From NCBI RefSeq assembly GCF_000445125.1, contig NZ_ATHL01000076.1:186001-250000 (forward strand): 64,000 bases of DNA, written 5' to 3'. Numbering within the stretch: the stretch's first letter is position 1; each line of letters opens with the position of its first letter. The DNA is from Novosphingobium lindaniclasticum LE124. Its GTDB lineage: Bacteria > Pseudomonadota > Alphaproteobacteria > Sphingomonadales > Sphingomonadaceae. Under the pieces are notes generated by a model that did no database searches, was not told the DNA's origin, and saw only the letters and a list, made by a program, of their open reading frames with translations. Below are positions 54,461 to 62,132 of this stretch, one piece after another. A program made the translations under genes and the position numbers.

Positions 54461-54595
54461 GAAAAAGAAAAAGGCCGCCATCCGGACACTCGGTTCAAAA
54501 CCGAAAGTCTGGATGGCGGCCTTGCCATCATTCGCGCTTCTGCGGCCCGTCAGTGGACTGCGTCGGCTATGGGTTTGAAGGACAACGTCGTCCTT
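54461..54595 (-). promoter_or_regulatory. ANTAR-type attenuator leader of nirB
   Basis: Read on the minus strand. An intrinsic terminator is formed by a 16-position stem (54508-54523 with 54471-54486, one mismatch) followed by a T-rich tract (about 54470-54461), 28 bp before the nirB start. Overlapping its 5' arm is a 6-bp hairpin at 54512-54529 (GATGGC/GCCATC) with hexaloop AAGGCC: A at loop position 1 and G at position 4, as in ANTAR targets. It cannot form together with the terminator. An upstream 6-bp hairpin (54578-54595) has loop GACGTT, which lacks the A1. This predicts antitermination by NasT. Confidence 0.8.
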
Positions 54596-54653
54596 TGCAG
54601 TGCACCATAAGCGGAAACGCCCGAAGGCTCAAGCGATTCCGTCACGGTCCTCT

Positions 54654-55859
54654 TCAGTAAGTCCAATCCAGCTGAATCCAGTACTTGTCGGTATCGGTCG
54701 CGAATTCGCGGGCATCGTAATGCGCATAGCGCAGCGACACGAGCGTCTTGCGCAGCTTCGCAGATGCGAGAAGATCGACTTCATTGCCGTAGTGCTGATT
54801 GAGCCGATCGCTGTCGAGGCGGTGCCAGACCGCCTGGAAGGCAACGCCCGTGAGCGGCCCCACCTGCTTCACGCCATAGCCCGCCCCGAAGTAGAGATCG
54901 CGAATGCCGTTCGCAGGCGTCGTCAGGAACTTGTCGGTCCAACCCTGGAACTTGAAATTGCTGCCGAGCGGGGTCTGGAAGCTGGTGAACGGCGTCCCGT
55001 CGCCTGCGCCAAGCACTTCGTATCCGGCGTTGAGCTTCCAGCCCCTTACATCGAGCGTGGCGTCGGCGAGCCAGTAGTCGGCATGGTAGTCGTTCGGATT
55101 GCGGTGATGGTCCCACTGCCGCGCGTAGCTGGCGACGTAGTCCAACTTAACCGCAGGCGAAAAGGCACGACTGCCGCTTAGCCGCGCACCGTAAGTCCGG
55201 CTCGACAGCCGATATCCCTGCACGGCAGCTTCGTCCTGATCAACCAGGTAGGCGAACCCGCTGAAGGTCCCGATCGGCGTTGCGTAGGAGAGGTTGGCGA
55301 AGACATTGTCTCCGCCGATCGCCTGTTGCCGCGCACCGCGGCCGTCGATGCCCCAGATGGTGCGGACGCTCCAGGCATAGGAGATGTCGAGCCGGAGCCC
55401 GGCAACGGGCGAAAGCTGCGCGCGCACGGCATCGTAGGTCTGGGCATTGTCGCGGATCCCGGCATTGCCGACGAAACGCTCGTCCTCCAGCGCGATCTTC
55501 TGGCGCCCCGCCGTCAGCACCGCGCCTGTCGTCCGATACTGGAGCTGAGCGACATAAAGGCCGATGTTCTGCGGATCGGAGACCTGCGGGCGGTCTGCCG
55601 GACCGTGCAGGCCGTCATCGTAGTGGTCGACCAGCGCGAGCGTTCCCTGCCCCTGAACCGTGGCGCTCCACCGGCCGGACGCGATCTCCACGCCGGTCCT
55701 TATACGCGCGGTGACCGCATCGGCTTCGCGCGGCAATCCGTCCTGCTCGACATGCTCGTTGCGGAGGCGGACTTCCGCCAGCGGCCTGACCTCTAAATCC
55801 TGGGCGCAGGCGGGGCCTGCGACGGCCAACGCGGCCGCCGTTCCAAGCAAGTATCGCAT
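54654..55859 (-). CDS. Alginate-export-family outer-membrane porin
   Basis: A 401-residue barrel with a signal peptide (about 1-19, cleaved after GPACAQ). RPLAEVRLRNEHVEQDG, LTAGRQKIALEDERFVGN and the C-terminal YWIQLDWTY fit the alginate_exp family (PF13372-like), which includes porins in alginate export but also in nitrate/nitrite operons. Lying between narK and nirB, it probably lets nitrate or nitrite cross the outer membrane rather than a polymer. It ends 220 bp before nirB, and the gap holds the nirB attenuator. Confidence 0.82.
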   Translation of the reverse strand: MRYLLGTAAALAVAGPACAQDLEVRPLAEVRLRNEHVEQDGLPREADAVTARIRTGVEIASGRWSATVQGQGTLALVDHYDDGLHGPADRPQVSDPQNIGLYVAQLQYRTTGAVLTAGRQKIALEDERFVGNAGIRDNAQTYDAVRAQLSPVAGLRLDISYAWSVRTIWGIDGRGARQQAIGGDNVFANLSYATPIGTFSGFAYLVDQDEAAVQGYRLSSRTYGARLSGSRAFSPAVKLDYVASYARQWDHHRNPNDYHADYWLADATLDVRGWKLNAGYEVLGAGDGTPFTSFQTPLGSNFKFQGWTDKFLTTPANGIRDLYFGAGYGVKQVGPLTGVAFQAVWHRLDSDRLNQHYGNEVDLLASAKLRKTLVSLRYAHYDAREFATDTDKYWIQLDWTY

Positions 55860-55935
55860 TTACGTGAAATCTCCTGGGGTCAAATCGAAGGCGGCGGTCG
55901 GTCCTGATGGACCCACCGCCGCTGCACTCTCCCCA

Positions 55936-57213
55936 TTATATGCGAGCGGCCGTCTGCCAGGTCGCGCGCCAGCGAGTCTTCACCATAGCCAGCGAGGCGA
56001 GCGCCATTACTGCCAGGCCCGCGAAGATTAGGAAACCGGACGCGAAGCTGCCGGTCACCTGTTTGGCGAGGCCCAGCGAGCTGGCGAGATAGAAGCCCCC
56101 GATGCCCCCGGCCATGCCGACCAATCCGGTCATCACGCCGATCTCCGCCTGGAACCGCTGGGGCACGAGCTGGAACACCGCCCCATTGCCGGTGCCCAGA
56201 GCCAGCATGGCCAGGACGAACAGGCCGAGCGCCGCCGGAAGGCTCAGAGCGTTGGCAACCCCGGCCAGCGCCAGCGCCGCCACGAGATAGACGACCATGA
56301 GCGCCTTCACGCCGCCGATGCGGTCGGCCAGCGCGCCGCCCATCGGTCGTACCAGCGATCCCGCGAAGACGCAGGCGGCCGTGCAGTATCCGGCGACGAT
56401 CGGCGTCAGTCCGAACTGGTCGGTGAAGTAGATCGGCAGCGAGGCCGCGAGGCCCACGAAACCGCCGAAGGTCACGGCGTAGAACGCCATGAGCCACCAG
56501 GCATCGGCCTGCCGCAGCGGCTCGAAATAGTCGATCAGCTTGCGCGGGACCGGCTGGTTCGGAGCGTCCTTGGCCATGACCATGTAGACCACGAACACCA
56601 GCGACAGCGGGATGCAGGCGAGGCCGAGCACGGCGTTCCAGCCGAACATCTTGGCCAGCAACGGCGCGAAGAGCGAGGCGAGCACCGTGCCCGAGTTGCC
56701 CATGCCGGCAAGACCCATGGCCTTGCCCTGGTGCTCGGCCGGATACCAGCGGCTGGCGAGCGGCAGTGCGATCGCGAAACTGGCGCCCGCAAAACCCAGT
56801 ACCACGCCGAGCGCCAGAGTGCCGGCGAAGCTGTTCACGCCCATGAACCAGGCGAGGTACAGCCCAAGGATGACGATGACCTGGCTGATCGCACCCGAGC
56901 GCTTGGGTCCGATGCGATCCACCAGCAGGCCATTGACCACCCGCAGCAAGGCACCGGCCAGCGTCGGCGTCGCGACCATCAGCCCCTTCTCCGCCGAAGT
57001 CAGCTGCAGCGACCTGGCGATTTCCGGCGCCAGCGGGCCGAGCAGGACCCAGACCATGAAGGCAAGGTCGAAATAGAGGAACGCCGCGATCAGCGTGGGG
57101 GCATGGCCGGCTTTCCAGAAGCTGGTTTCCGGTACCGACGCCCGTGCGCCATCCGCCGCAGTCTCCACGGCCCTTTGCCCTTCTCCGTTACGTTTCCAGT
57201 ACGCGGTTGCCAT
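55936..57213 (-). CDS. narK: Nitrate/nitrite MFS transporter
   Basis: A 425-residue major-facilitator protein with 12 spans. Nitrate signatures are visible: GFAGASFAIALPLASRWYPAEHQGKAMGLAGMGNSG in the fifth span region and GTGNGAVFQLVPQRF in the second half. It takes up nitrate or nitrite, or exchanges them. ATG 57213 is chosen (GGGGGA 7 bp upstream); the open frame continues into the leader RNA. It is the first structural gene after nasS and is preceded by an attenuator leader. The porin follows 76 bp downstream. Confidence 0.93.
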   Translation of the reverse strand: MATAYWKRNGEGQRAVETAADGARASVPETSFWKAGHAPTLIAAFLYFDLAFMVWVLLGPLAPEIARSLQLTSAEKGLMVATPTLAGALLRVVNGLLVDRIGPKRSGAISQVIVILGLYLAWFMGVNSFAGTLALGVVLGFAGASFAIALPLASRWYPAEHQGKAMGLAGMGNSGTVLASLFAPLLAKMFGWNAVLGLACIPLSLVFVVYMVMAKDAPNQPVPRKLIDYFEPLRQADAWWLMAFYAVTFGGFVGLAASLPIYFTDQFGLTPIVAGYCTAACVFAGSLVRPMGGALADRIGGVKALMVVYLVAALALAGVANALSLPAALGLFVLAMLALGTGNGAVFQLVPQRFQAEIGVMTGLVGMAGGIGGFYLASSLGLAKQVTGSFASGFLIFAGLAVMALASLAMVKTRWRATWQTAARI

Positions 57214-57239
57214 CGAAAGTCCCCCATGGAACGGACACG

Positions 57240-57332
57240 AAAAAAGCCGCAGGCCGAACGTCACCCCTTGGGCAAGCTCGGTCAGCGGCTTTGCTGCGAA
57301 TATCGGTGAGGATGGCGCTCCGCCTTTGGAGC
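57240..57332 (-). promoter_or_regulatory. ANTAR-type attenuator leader of narK
   Basis: Read on the minus strand. Hairpin 1 (57317-57332) is GCTCC/GGAGC with hexaloop AAAGGC; hairpin 2 (57283-57296) is CAGC/GCTG with hexaloop AAAGCC. Both loops have A at position 1 and G at position 4, the ANTAR RNA consensus, and are 20 nt apart. Hairpin 2 overlaps the 5' arm of an intrinsic terminator (8-bp stem, 57285-57292 with 57243-57250, closing before a T-tract at 57245-57240). Binding by the ANTAR protein NasT would stabilise hairpin 2 and prevent termination before narK. Confidence 0.85.
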
Positions 57333-57458
57333 AGCGCATCCGGTGATCACGCGTCTTCGCGTGATGCCTCTATCATCATGCGAATCGCATCATGTTGCAA
57401 GGCACAAAATTCTCCGGCCGGAGATCGCCGCCATTTTTCGAGCGACAGCGCATGGTTT

Positions 57459-58673
57459 TCAGCGCTTTCGCGCAAATCCGGCGAGGTAGTCATCGATGCG
57501 CTCGGGATCGAACACGCGGCCGTCGAAGAACCTGTCCGGCCCCAGGGTGAGATCGCCTTTGCGTGACCCGACGGGAAGCGGAGACGCCACCGCGCCTTCG
57601 AGCTTCATACTGGCCCCCGGCATCGGCACGTCGCTGCCGGCCAGGGCGCGGCGGAACACGTCGGGGCGGAACACCGCGCCGGCCCTCGCCGCGTTTTCGG
57701 CCGTATGCTCGGCCATCCCCCAGCGCGTAAGCTGCGAATAGATCCAGAGCGCCTGGCTACGCCACGGGAACGGCGTTGCCTCGCGCGAGAACAGCAGGAA
57801 GTCCGGGTTGGAAATCGCCGGCTCACTGGCCTTGATCACCATCTGTCCGGTCAGGGCCCGGCGGATGAGATAGGCCGGTTGATCGACATACTGCGGCTGC
57901 GACAAGAGATCGGCCAGGACTTCATGGTTGCCCGGATCGTCGCACCATGCTGCAGATCGGACCAGCGCGCGCAGGAGGCTGTCGACGGTCTCGGGGTTCT
58001 CTTCCAACCAGTTCTCGCGGAAAGCGAGCACCTTTTCCACGCCGCGCTGCCAGATCCGCTCGCCCACGGCAACGGTTTCCGCGAGATCCGCTTCGACGGC
58101 GGCACTACCCCAGGGCTCACCGGCGATGAAGCCGTCGATTTCGCCCGCGTGGAGCGCCTCCACCGTGAGCGAAGGCGGCAGCACACGCAGCACGACATCG
58201 CGGTCGGGATCGACACCGGCGCTCGCCAGCCAGTAGCGCAGCATCAGCGCGTGGCTGGAAAACCGATGGACCACGCCGATCACCGGCTTGCGGCGCCATA
58301 GTCCGATGGCTGCCGCGAAGTCATGCGCGGTGCCCAGCGGATCGGCCAGGCGGCCTGCTGTTTCCGGCGCCAGCGCCGCTGCGAATTCCTTCGCCATGAC
58401 CAGCATGTTGCCGTTGACGTTCAGCTTGTAGGGCGCGGCCAGAGCGGCGGGTTGCTGGCTGAGCCCCAGGGTCACCGCAACGGCGAGCGGCGCCAGCATA
58501 TGCGCGGCCTGTACCTGTCCATAGACCAGTCGGTCGCGCAAGGTGGCCCAGCTCGTGGTGCGCAGAAGGTCCAGCGACAACCGTTCTTCCTCGGCAAAGC
58601 CGCGCTCCCGGGCGGCGGCCAGCACTGCCGCGTCGGTCAGCGGCAGGAAGGCGATGCGCAGCTTCGTCGTCAT
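57459..58673 (-). CDS. nasS: Nitrate sensor protein NasS (cytosolic NrtA/CmpA-like)
   Basis: A 404-residue periplasmic-binding-protein-like fold of the NrtA/CmpA group, but with no signal peptide (MTTKLRIAFLPLTDAAVL), so it stays in the cytosol. That, plus overlap with the ANTAR regulator gene (ATGA), identifies NasS: it binds NasT without nitrate and releases it when nitrate or nitrite is bound. Features include LNVNGNMLVMAKEF, VIGVVHRFSSHALMLRYWL, IDGFIAGEPWGSAAV and ATPFPWRSQALWI. Length fits the family. Confidence 0.92.
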   Translation of the reverse strand: MTTKLRIAFLPLTDAAVLAAARERGFAEEERLSLDLLRTTSWATLRDRLVYGQVQAAHMLAPLAVAVTLGLSQQPAALAAPYKLNVNGNMLVMAKEFAAALAPETAGRLADPLGTAHDFAAAIGLWRRKPVIGVVHRFSSHALMLRYWLASAGVDPDRDVVLRVLPPSLTVEALHAGEIDGFIAGEPWGSAAVEADLAETVAVGERIWQRGVEKVLAFRENWLEENPETVDSLLRALVRSAAWCDDPGNHEVLADLLSQPQYVDQPAYLIRRALTGQMVIKASEPAISNPDFLLFSREATPFPWRSQALWIYSQLTRWGMAEHTAENAARAGAVFRPDVFRRALAGSDVPMPGASMKLEGAVASPLPVGSRKGDLTLGPDRFFDGRVFDPERIDDYLAGFARKR

Positions 58674-59251
58674 AATCCCCCTCCCAGCAATTCGCTGGCG
58701 GTAATCAAGGCCTGCGCCACATCCACGATCTTCTTGCCCTGGTTCATCGCGCTGGATCGCAGCAGTGAATAGGCTTCCTGCTCCGAGAGATTGCGCTGCG
58801 CCATCAGAATGGACTTGGCGCGATCGATGACCTTGCGATCGGAAAGTGCGCCGCGCGCCTCGTCCAGTTCCGCCTGTATGCGTGCGAAGGCATTGAAGCG
58901 CCGCACCGCCAGTTCGAGCACCGGCTTGACCCGCTCCTTGCGCAGTCCATCGACGACATAGGCGGAGACGCCCGCATCGATTGCGGCGCCGATCATCGCC
59001 TCGTCGGACTGGTCCACGAACATGGCGATCGGCCGAGCGAGGGCCCTGCTGACGGTGAGCATTTCCTCCAGCGTGTCGCGGCTGGGGCTACCCAGGTCCA
59101 TCAGCACCACATCGGGCGCCATGCGCTCCAGCCGGGCGACGAACGCTCCGCGCGGCGGAACGATATGAATGTCGTCATATCCCGCTTCCCGCAGGCCCTC
59201 TTCGAGAACCGTCGCGCGCAGTCCACTGTCGTCGATGATGACGATTCTCAT
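58670..59251 (-). CDS. nasT: ANTAR-domain antiterminator NasT
   Basis: A 193-residue protein with a receiver-like domain (Asp7-Asp8, Asp52 in VLMDLGSP) and a C-terminal ANTAR RNA-binding domain (about 130-188: RKVIDRAKSILMAQRNLSEQEAYSLLRSSAMNQ). ANTAR proteins bind paired hexaloop hairpins and block terminators; such leaders are visible before narK and nirB. It is controlled by NasS binding rather than by a kinase in this family. It is the first gene of the nitrite locus. Confidence 0.94.
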   Translation of the reverse strand: MRIVIIDDSGLRATVLEEGLREAGYDDIHIVPPRGAFVARLERMAPDVVLMDLGSPSRDTLEEMLTVSRALARPIAMFVDQSDEAMIGAAIDAGVSAYVVDGLRKERVKPVLELAVRRFNAFARIQAELDEARGALSDRKVIDRAKSILMAQRNLSEQEAYSLLRSSAMNQGKKIVDVAQALITASELLGGGL

Positions 59252-59364
59252 CGATATCCTTGCCCGTTATCTCCGCCGCACATCGCCGAGACGCCCCTCT
59301 ACGTCAACGAGGGTTCGAGGCCGGAGGGATGATAGACCTGAAAACATCGTCGATATCGATGGCC

Positions 59365-60513
59365 TCAAGCGGGCGCGAGCGTCGTCCACTTCTTGTCCGA
59401 TGCACTGTTGGCGATCACGCTTTCCACGAAGGCCATCGTCCGCAAGCCCGCATCCACGGAAGGAAACGCACTGTCGAGATCCGTTCCAGCAGAGTCCGAG
59501 ATGCGCATGGCAAACGCGCGATAGAGGTTGGCGAAAGCTTCGATGTAACCTTCCGGGTGTCCCGAAGGCGTGCGCAGGAGCGAGAGGGTCGCCTCAGCCA
59601 GCCCCGGCCCGGCGGCGCGCACGATTTCGGTGGGACGATCGAGCCAGCGCAGAACGAGGCTGTTGGGCTCCATCTGCGACCATTCGAGTCCGCCCAACTC
59701 ACCGTGGATGCGCAGTTTCAAGCCGTTCTCATCCCCGGCAGCCACCTGGCTCGCCTTGAGCGTTCCGCGGGCGCCGCCTTCGAGACGAAGCAGGACGCTG
59801 ACATCGTCGTCGAGCCGGCGGCCGGGGACGTGAGTTGTCAGGTCGGCGCAGAGATCGCGCACCTGCAGGCCGGAAACATGTTCGGCGAGATGGAAGGCAT
59901 GCGTGCCGATATCGCCGAGGCAGCCGCCAAGACCGGCACGAGCGGGATCGGTCCGCCATTCCGCCTGCTTGTTTCCTTCGCGATCGATCGGCCGACTAAG
60001 CCATCCCTGCGAGTATTCCACCTGGACGAGGCGGATCTTGCCGAAATCCCCCCGCGCAACGCGGACCCGGGCCTCTTCGACCAGCGGGTAGCCGCTATAG
60101 GTGAAGGCAAGCGCAAACTGCCGTCCCGATCGAGCCTGTGCCTCTGCGATCGAACGCGCCTCGTTCAGGTCGAGAGCCATCGGTTTTTCGCAGAAGACGT
60201 GAAAACCGGCGTCCAGCGCGGCGATGGCCATGGGGGCATGAAGGTGGTTCGGCGTGACGATGGCAACGGCATCGACCCGCTCTGCGGCAGGCAGCGCCGC
60301 CTCTGCCGCCAGCAAAGCCTCTAGCGAAGAATACCTCCGTTCAGGTGCTATCTCCAGCGCTTCACCCGAGCGCCGGTTGCGATCGGGATCGCTGCTGAAC
60401 GCTCCGGCAACGAGCCGCCAATGTCCATCGAGCGCGGCCGCCGCGCGGTGGATGGCACCGATGAAGGCGCCCTCGCCCCCTCCGATCATGGCAAGACGCA
60501 GGGTGCGTGGCAT
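59365..60513 (-). CDS. Gfo/Idh/MocA-family oxidoreductase
   Basis: A 382-residue NAD(P)-dependent dehydrogenase. The Rossmann start is LRLAMIGGGEGAFIGAIHRAA, then VDAVAIVTPNHLHAPMAIAALDAGFHVFCEKPMALDL (the EKP motif with catalytic Lys) and GGCLGDIGTHAFHLAEHVSG (active-site D-x-x-x-H). It oxidises a sugar or inositol hydroxyl, or reduces a 3-keto-sugar. The start is the ATG of MPRTLRLAMIG; the open frame upstream crosses the palindromic operator. Divergent from the cytochrome gene. Substrate unknown. Confidence 0.92.
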   Translation of the reverse strand: MPRTLRLAMIGGGEGAFIGAIHRAAAALDGHWRLVAGAFSSDPDRNRRSGEALEIAPERRYSSLEALLAAEAALPAAERVDAVAIVTPNHLHAPMAIAALDAGFHVFCEKPMALDLNEARSIAEAQARSGRQFALAFTYSGYPLVEEARVRVARGDFGKIRLVQVEYSQGWLSRPIDREGNKQAEWRTDPARAGLGGCLGDIGTHAFHLAEHVSGLQVRDLCADLTTHVPGRRLDDDVSVLLRLEGGARGTLKASQVAAGDENGLKLRIHGELGGLEWSQMEPNSLVLRWLDRPTEIVRAAGPGLAEATLSLLRTPSGHPEGYIEAFANLYRAFAMRISDSAGTDLDSAFPSVDAGLRTMAFVESVIANSASDKKWTTLAPA

Positions 60514-60577
60514 TACCCTCTCCTCTTCTTTTCTGCGTGCGAAACCGTGCGCGAATTTCTGTCTTGCTCCCGTATGA

Positions 60578-60589
60578 TTTACCGGTAAA
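60578..60589. promoter_or_regulatory. Perfect 12-bp palindrome, LacI-family-like operator
   Basis: TTTACCGGTAAA lies in the 109-bp divergent region, 64 bp from the Gfo/Idh start and 33 bp from the cytochrome start. The central CG and symmetric arms are typical of LacI/GalR operators. One regulator could control both transcription units; none is encoded in the window. Confidence 0.6.
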
Positions 60590-60622
60590 CGTAAGGCAAT
60601 AACATATTGTGGAGAGTCGAGG

Positions 60623-60991
60623 ATGCGCCTGACAGCAAGCCTCCGCCTGACAATGGCTGCAGCCGCAGCGATGGTCTTCGCTGCGCCCGCTCTGGCGCAG
60701 ACGGCGCCGCCGGCATTCAACTCGTGCCGCGCCTGCCACAGCGTCGACAAGGGTGGAAAGAACGGCATCGGCCCCAATCTCAACGGCATCGTCGGCCGCG
60801 ATGCGGCATCGATACCGGGATTCAATTACTCCTCGGCGCTCAAGAACGCCAAGCTGAGCTGGGATGATCGGAGCCTCGACACCTTCCTGGCGGCGCCCGC
60901 GAAGAAGGTGCCCGGCACGCGCATGCCGATCGGCACCCCCGATCCCGCCAAGCGCGCTGCGATCATCGCCTATCTGAAGACGCTGAAGTGA
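60623..60991 (+). CDS. Class I c-type cytochrome
   Basis: A 122-residue periplasmic cytochrome: signal peptide (MAAAAAMVFAAPALAQ), heme site CRACH (about 35-39), IGPNLNGIVGRDAASIPGFNYSSALKN and the distal Met in PGTRMPIGTPD. Length and fold fit mono-heme cytochrome c-550/c2-like proteins. Placed at the head of a sugar operon, it may accept electrons from a periplasmic dehydrogenase (not seen in the window). Its stop overlaps the next start (TGATG). Confidence 0.93.
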   Translation: MRLTASLRLTMAAAAAMVFAAPALAQTAPPAFNSCRACHSVDKGGKNGIGPNLNGIVGRDAASIPGFNYSSALKNAKLSWDDRSLDTFLAAPAKKVPGTRMPIGTPDPAKRAAIIAYLKTLK

Positions 60992-62067
60992 TGACCGGCT
61001 CCGAAGCTGCCGGTCAGAAATCCATGCGCGGTCCGGCGGTCTTCCTGGCGCAGTTCATGGGTGATGCCGCGCCGTTCGACACCCTGGAACATGCTGCAAG
61101 CTGGATGGCCCGGGCCGGATACAAAGGCATCCAGCTGCCCAGCAACGATCCGCGCTGCATGGACTTGTCGCTCGCGGCGGAAAGTCAGGACTACTGCGAC
61201 GAACTGGCGGGCCGCTGCCGCGAGGCAGGCGTCGAGATCACCGAGTTGTCCACCCATCTGCAGGGCCAGCTGATCGCGGTTCACCCCGCTTACGATACCG
61301 CTTTCGATGCCTTCGCGCCGGCCGAGCTGCGCGGCAAACCCGGTGAGCGGCAGGCCTGGGCGGTCGATCAACTCAAGCTCGCAGCCAAGGCGAGCCGGCG
61401 TCTGGGCTTGAACGCACACGCCACCTTTTCCGGAGCACTGGCCTGGCCTTTCGTCTATCCTTGGCCGCAGCGGCCTGGAGGACTTGTGGAAGAAGCCTTT
61501 GCGGAACTGGGTCGTCGCTGGCGCCCGATCCTGGACGCCTTCGACCAGGAGGGCATCGATCTGTGCTACGAACTGCACCCCGGCGAAGATCTGCACGACG
61601 GGTTGACCTTCGAACGGTTCCTTGATGCGGTGGGCGGTCATCGCCGCGCCAACATCCTGTACGATCCCAGCCATTTCGTCCTGCAGGCGATGGACTACCT
61701 TCAGTTCATCGACATCTATCACGAGCGCATCAAGATGTTCCACGTCAAGGACGCGGAGTTCAACCCGACCGGGCGCGCAGGCGTCTATGGCGGTTATGCC
61801 GACTGGATCGATCGTCCGGGTCGGTTCCGTTCGCTGGGAGACGGCCAGGTCGATTTCACCGGGATCTTTTCGCGCCTCACGCAGTACGGCTACCAGGGCT
61901 GGGCCGTCCTCGAATGGGAATGCTGCCTGAAGCACCCGGAAGACGGGGCGCGCGAAGGCGCTCCCTTCATCGAAGCGCACATGATCCGCCGGCCGGAACG
62001 CGCGTTCGACGATTTCGCGGGAGGCGGCAATCCCGCCGACAACCGCCGCTGGTTGGGACTGACCTGA
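60991..62067 (+). CDS. Sugar phosphate isomerase/epimerase-like TIM-barrel protein
   Basis: A 358-residue protein of the AP-endonuclease-2/xylose-isomerase-like fold. Metal-site features: YELHPGEDLHDG (Glu and His), ILYDPSHFVLQAMD (Asp/His), KMFHVKDAEFNPTG (His-x-Lys-Asp) and AVLEWECCLKHPEDG (Glu). These bind a divalent metal for isomerisation or 3-keto-sugar chemistry. ATG 60991 overlaps the cytochrome stop; a GTG one codon earlier is possible. No signal peptide, so cytosolic. The specific sugar is unknown. Confidence 0.87.
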   Translation: MTGSEAAGQKSMRGPAVFLAQFMGDAAPFDTLEHAASWMARAGYKGIQLPSNDPRCMDLSLAAESQDYCDELAGRCREAGVEITELSTHLQGQLIAVHPAYDTAFDAFAPAELRGKPGERQAWAVDQLKLAAKASRRLGLNAHATFSGALAWPFVYPWPQRPGGLVEEAFAELGRRWRPILDAFDQEGIDLCYELHPGEDLHDGLTFERFLDAVGGHRRANILYDPSHFVLQAMDYLQFIDIYHERIKMFHVKDAEFNPTGRAGVYGGYADWIDRPGRFRSLGDGQVDFTGIFSRLTQYGYQGWAVLEWECCLKHPEDGAREGAPFIEAHMIRRPERAFDDFAGGGNPADNRRWLGLT

Positions 62068-62132
62068 GGGCGGAACGAGCAAGAGCCCCGATAAAAACGT
62101 CAAACCGGGGTAAAACGGGAAGAGGAGCGGGC

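Noticed and set aside
51947..54610. An 887-codon plus-strand open frame opposite nirB
   Set aside because: Antisense shadow: His/Arg/Ala-rich low-information sequence without family motifs, while nirB on the minus strand is complete.
57378..57390. ATGCGA-A-TCGCAT palindrome upstream of the narK leader
   Set aside because: Could be an operator, but short palindromes are expected by chance in this base composition and there is no second copy or matching regulator in view.
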